Below are positions 30,578-33,466 of a DNA stretch of 33,466 nt, piece by piece. Source of the DNA: Treponema sp. (lineage in GTDB: Bacteria > Spirochaetota > Spirochaetia > Treponematales > Breznakiellaceae); assembly GCA_009784935.1 (NCBI GenBank), contig WQXI01000025.1, positions 1 to 33,466 on the forward strand, written 5' to 3'. A program made the translations under genes and the position numbers. The notes under the pieces are model-generated. The model was given only the letters and a program-made list of their open reading frames with translations, was not told the DNA's origin and made no database searches. How positions within the stretch are numbered: position 1 is the first letter of the stretch; each line of letters opens with the position of its first letter.

Positions 30578-33466
30578 ATGCAGTCACTTGGTATAAATAT
30601 TGGATCAACAAGCCTAAAAATGGCTCTTTTAGACAACGGAAATGCGGTCTGGACAGCTACAACGCCCCACGAAGGCGACTTTAGCGCGGCAGTTCGCAAC
30701 CTTATAGCCGAAGGGAACGTTCCCAAAGGCATTCCAGCACTCGTTACGGGCAACGAAGGCCGCTTTATGTTCGATATAAGCGGTACACTCGAGCCGCTTT
30801 GTGTCGAAGCAGCGCTTAAAAGCATCGGTATTAGGGCTGATGCGGTTGTAAGTATGGGCGGAGAGGATCTAATCGTATATTCGCTTGATACTGACGGTAA
30901 GATCGTCAACAGTTTTTCGGGTAACAAGTGCGCGTCAGGCACGGGCGAGTTTTTAAAACAACAGCTTGCGCGAATGGACATGACGCTGGCAGATATCGAA
31001 AAAGTGCCTGATACTGCAAAAGTGCATTCACTTTCTACGCGCTGTTCAGTTTTTATGAAGAGCGATTGTACTCACAGATTAAATAAGCGCGAGGCGACAA
31101 AGGACGACATCGTTCTTTCGCTTTCCGATGTAATGGCAGTTAAGGTTATCGACTTTTTAAAACGCGCCAAGGTTGTGTCGGGCAGGGTTGTGCTCACAGG
31201 CGGTATCACTCTTAATCGCCACATTATCCGTTTTATCCGAGAAAAAGCTCCAAATATTGAATTTATCATTCCAGATACCGCCCCTGTGTTCGAAGCTCTT
31301 GGCGCGGCGGTAATGGCTCCTGTTTCCGGCAGCAAACTTCCTTCTGTAGATAAATTGTTACGTGCAAATGATGTGCGTTTTGGCACTTTGGGCGCGTTAC
31401 GCGATTTTAAAGATAAAGTAAAAGTTTTTGACAAGACAGACGGTAAAGTCCGCGCCGACCGAAGTTACATTCTTGGCGTAGACGGCGGTTCTACTACTAC
31501 AAAAGCATGTCTTGTTGACATGGAATCTTTTGAGATCGTCGCAAGCCACTACGGGCGCACACACGGCGACCCGGTAAAAGCAATAAAAGAATGTTTGTCG
31601 ATTATACAAGAAAAAGTAATCGCCGATACTGGCGGTAAAAAAGTTGATATACGTCTTGTTTCTACAACAGGTTCAAGCCGTGAAATACTTGGCGTGTTCT
31701 TGCAGACCCCTGGTGTCTACAACGAAATTATCGCGCACTCTGTCGGCACAACATATTTTGATAAAGATGTAGAAACAATTTTTGAAATCGGCGGACAAGA
31801 CGCAAAGTATGTATTGTTAAAAAACGGCGTACCTATCGATTACGCAATGAACGAAGCATGTTCTGCGGGAACGGGCTCCTTTTTGGAAGAATCCGCCGCA
31901 GGAGATTTGTCTATCCACAGCGCGAAAGACATTGGTCCAATTGCGTTAGACGCAAATGCGCCGTGTAAGTTCGGCGAACACTGCTCGGCATTTATTAACA
32001 GCGATATTCGCAAAGCTGTACAGCAGGGTGCAGGCAGGGAAAATATCACCGCAGGTATTGTCTGCTCTATAGTAGCGAATTATCTTAATCGTGTTGTAGG
32101 AAACCGCACAATCGGCGGAAAGATTTTCTTGCAGGGCGGTGTTGCAAAAAATCCTTCGGTGCCGCTTGCGTTTGCGATGTTATTAAACAAGGAAATACTT
32201 GTTCCGCCTGCACCTGAATTAATGGGTTGTTTCGGTGTTGCATTACTTGCAAAGCGCAAACGCGACGATGGACTTCTCGCCGAACAGAGTTTAGTAATAG
32301 ACGAAATCGTTAGCCGTGAAATTGGTTACGAAAGAGTTTTCCCGTGTCAGGCTTGTGAAAATCTTTGCCCGATACAGGTATTAAATGTAAATAATACAAA
32401 GTATATGTTCGGCGGACGCTGTAACAAGTATACAAATATGCGCAAGCAGGTAAAAGATGTGCCGGTTTTTGACTATGTCGAAAAACGGCAGAAAATGTTG
32501 TTTGAAGAATTCGCCGCACCGAATGAATCGAAAGAGGATCTCGCCAAGGCGCCAAGTACGCCAAGGGAAGATAAAGGAAGGAATTACACAGTTGGTATAC
32601 CGAGGGCGTTCTCTGTGCATACGCTTTATCCGCTGTATTCGTGGTTTTTTCATGAACTTGGCATTAAAACATTTTTATCTACAGAAGTCGCGCAGGCTGG
32701 CATCGCGAGAGCAGAAGCGCAGTACTGTTTTCCTGCAGAGATTGCGCACGGCGCTATTCAGGACTGCTTAGACAAAGGCGCAGATTATGTGTTAATGCCT
32801 CACTTCCGTGACATGCCAAGTTATGAAGACGATGTGCATGCAAACTTCTGTCCAATTACTCAGGCGCTTCCGTACTATATGGAAAAAGCATTCCCTGATA
32901 TCGATGCAAAAAAATGGCTTCCGTTAGTTGTAAGCTTTAAGTTCGGCGAAGAAAAAGCATTGCAATTGTTCTGCGTAATGACAGAACTTTTAGGAATAAG
33001 CGAAGCGGAAACAAAAGCAGCTTTTGATGTTGCATGGACAAAACAAAAAGAATATTTTGCGGCAGTAGAAAAAATGGGTATTCAAGCGTTGGAAGACGCA
33101 AGAAAAGCCGATCGCCCTGTAATCGCAGTATTTGGAAGACCTTACAATGCCTTTACACCGGAAGCAAATATGGGTATTCCGCGCAAGTTTACGACTCGCG
33201 GGTTTTCGATCGTGCCGTTCGATATTTTACCATTCCACGACGAAGATATTTTCCCGAACATGTATTGGTACTACGGTCAGCAGGATTTAAAAGCCGCGAA
33301 CCTTCTTAAAAAAGAAGACAATATCTATCTTACTTTTATTACTAACTTCTCTTGCGCGCCGGACTCGTTTATTCTTCATTATGTTAAATGGATGATGGGG
33401 CAAAAACCTTTCCTTGTACTGGAACTCGATTCGCACTCGGCAGACGCAGGCGTTGACACCAGAGTA
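30578..33466 (+). CDS. CoA-dehydratase activase-type ATPase (BadF/HgdC family), partial
   Basis: The frame is open from ATG 30578 to the window end (963 codons), so the C-terminus is missing; full-length relatives are about 1400 residues. Two BadF/BcrA/HgdC-type ATPase domains lie at about 4-260 and 300-560, each with a GSTS/GGSTTTK nucleotide loop. Each keeps the two cluster-binding cysteine motifs (KCASGTG at Cys118 and RCSVF; ACSAGTGSF at Cys428 and HCSAF). A DUF2229-type region follows from about residue 600 with CQACENLC. Such proteins use ATP to drive low-potential electron transfer from a [4Fe-4S] cluster. The partner enzyme is not in the window. Confidence 0.88.
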   Translation, partial: MQSLGINIGSTSLKMALLDNGNAVWTATTPHEGDFSAAVRNLIAEGNVPKGIPALVTGNEGRFMFDISGTLEPLCVEAALKSIGIRADAVVSMGGEDLIVYSLDTDGKIVNSFSGNKCASGTGEFLKQQLARMDMTLADIEKVPDTAKVHSLSTRCSVFMKSDCTHRLNKREATKDDIVLSLSDVMAVKVIDFLKRAKVVSGRVVLTGGITLNRHIIRFIREKAPNIEFIIPDTAPVFEALGAAVMAPVSGSKLPSVDKLLRANDVRFGTLGALRDFKDKVKVFDKTDGKVRADRSYILGVDGGSTTTKACLVDMESFEIVASHYGRTHGDPVKAIKECLSIIQEKVIADTGGKKVDIRLVSTTGSSREILGVFLQTPGVYNEIIAHSVGTTYFDKDVETIFEIGGQDAKYVLLKNGVPIDYAMNEACSAGTGSFLEESAAGDLSIHSAKDIGPIALDANAPCKFGEHCSAFINSDIRKAVQQGAGRENITAGIVCSIVANYLNRVVGNRTIGGKIFLQGGVAKNPSVPLAFAMLLNKEILVPPAPELMGCFGVALLAKRKRDDGLLAEQSLVIDEIVSREIGYERVFPCQACENLCPIQVLNVNNTKYMFGGRCNKYTNMRKQVKDVPVFDYVEKRQKMLFEEFAAPNESKEDLAKAPSTPREDKGRNYTVGIPRAFSVHTLYPLYSWFFHELGIKTFLSTEVAQAGIARAEAQYCFPAEIAHGAIQDCLDKGADYVLMPHFRDMPSYEDDVHANFCPITQALPYYMEKAFPDIDAKKWLPLVVSFKFGEEKALQLFCVMTELLGISEAETKAAFDVAWTKQKEYFAAVEKMGIQALEDARKADRPVIAVFGRPYNAFTPEANMGIPRKFTTRGFSIVPFDILPFHDEDIFPNMYWYYGQQDLKAANLLKKEDNIYLTFITNFSCAPDSFILHYVKWMMGQKPFLVLELDSHSADAGVDTRV

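Noticed and set aside
32457..33309. Plus- and minus-strand frames inside the activase gene
   Set aside because: They are shadows of the long frame open from 30578 to the window end, which has clear ATPase and cluster-binding motifs.

Overview
The window comes from a spirochete, most likely Treponema or a close relative. The evidence is a long flagellar/export operon in the treponemal order (fliL, fliM, fliY, fliO, fliP, fliQ, fliR, flhB, flhA, flhF, flhG, a membrane protein, the flagellar sigma factor, a FapA-family protein), a CheC-like FliY in place of a short FliN, many short lipoproteins, and low to moderate GC. This assignment rests on gene content and order; no database search was possible.

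Layout. 1-3151 holds a leader with a sigma-28-like promoter, then fliL, fliM and fliY. 3152-13749 is an accessory island of about 10.6 kb that separates fliY from fliO. It carries an XRE repressor divergent from a lipoprotein gene, a FIST-domain sensor, an SH3-type lipoprotein, a tetranucleotide-repeat locus in front of another lipoprotein, an alpha/beta hydrolase, a lone purC, a secreted protein, a complete type III (TenpIN-like) toxin-antitoxin module, a YkvA-like membrane protein, and a lipoprotein enclosed by 300-bp direct repeats. The island contains structured repeats: post-stop three-hairpin elements with covarying stems, a repeated terminator sequence, an inverted pair of 115-bp palindromic elements, and a 125-nt rod-like RNA fold. 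No transposase or integrase gene is visible. 13750-28056 is the rest of the flagellar operon and its tail: export apparatus, FlhF/FlhG placement GTPase/ATPase, sigma factor, a SwrB-like protein and an Lnb-like membrane protein, ending in a strong terminator. 28226-28298 is tRNA-Asn, followed by a hairpin-rich stretch with two extra copies of the tRNA 3' end. 28724-30434 holds two exported proteins and a convergent reverse rubrerythrin. 30578 to the end is the N-terminal part of a large CoA-dehydratase-activase-type ATPase.

How it works together. FliM and FliY form the C-ring. FliO/P/Q/R with FlhB/FlhA form the export gate. FlhF/FlhG set filament number and position. The sigma factor controls late genes. 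The terminators in the island should cut transcription coming from fliY, and a good sigma-70 promoter lies just upstream of fliO (13688-13716), so the export operon has probably become independent of fliL-fliM-fliY. Its first gene has a run of nine G at the ribosome binding site and probably a CTG start, which makes FliO output a candidate for slip-strand variation.

The most notable points are the type III toxin-antitoxin module bracketed by short direct repeats, the covarying hairpin elements that begin exactly at stop codons, the (ATCT)21 tract whose length decides whether a leader frame crosses a terminator, and the island itself inside an otherwise conserved operon.
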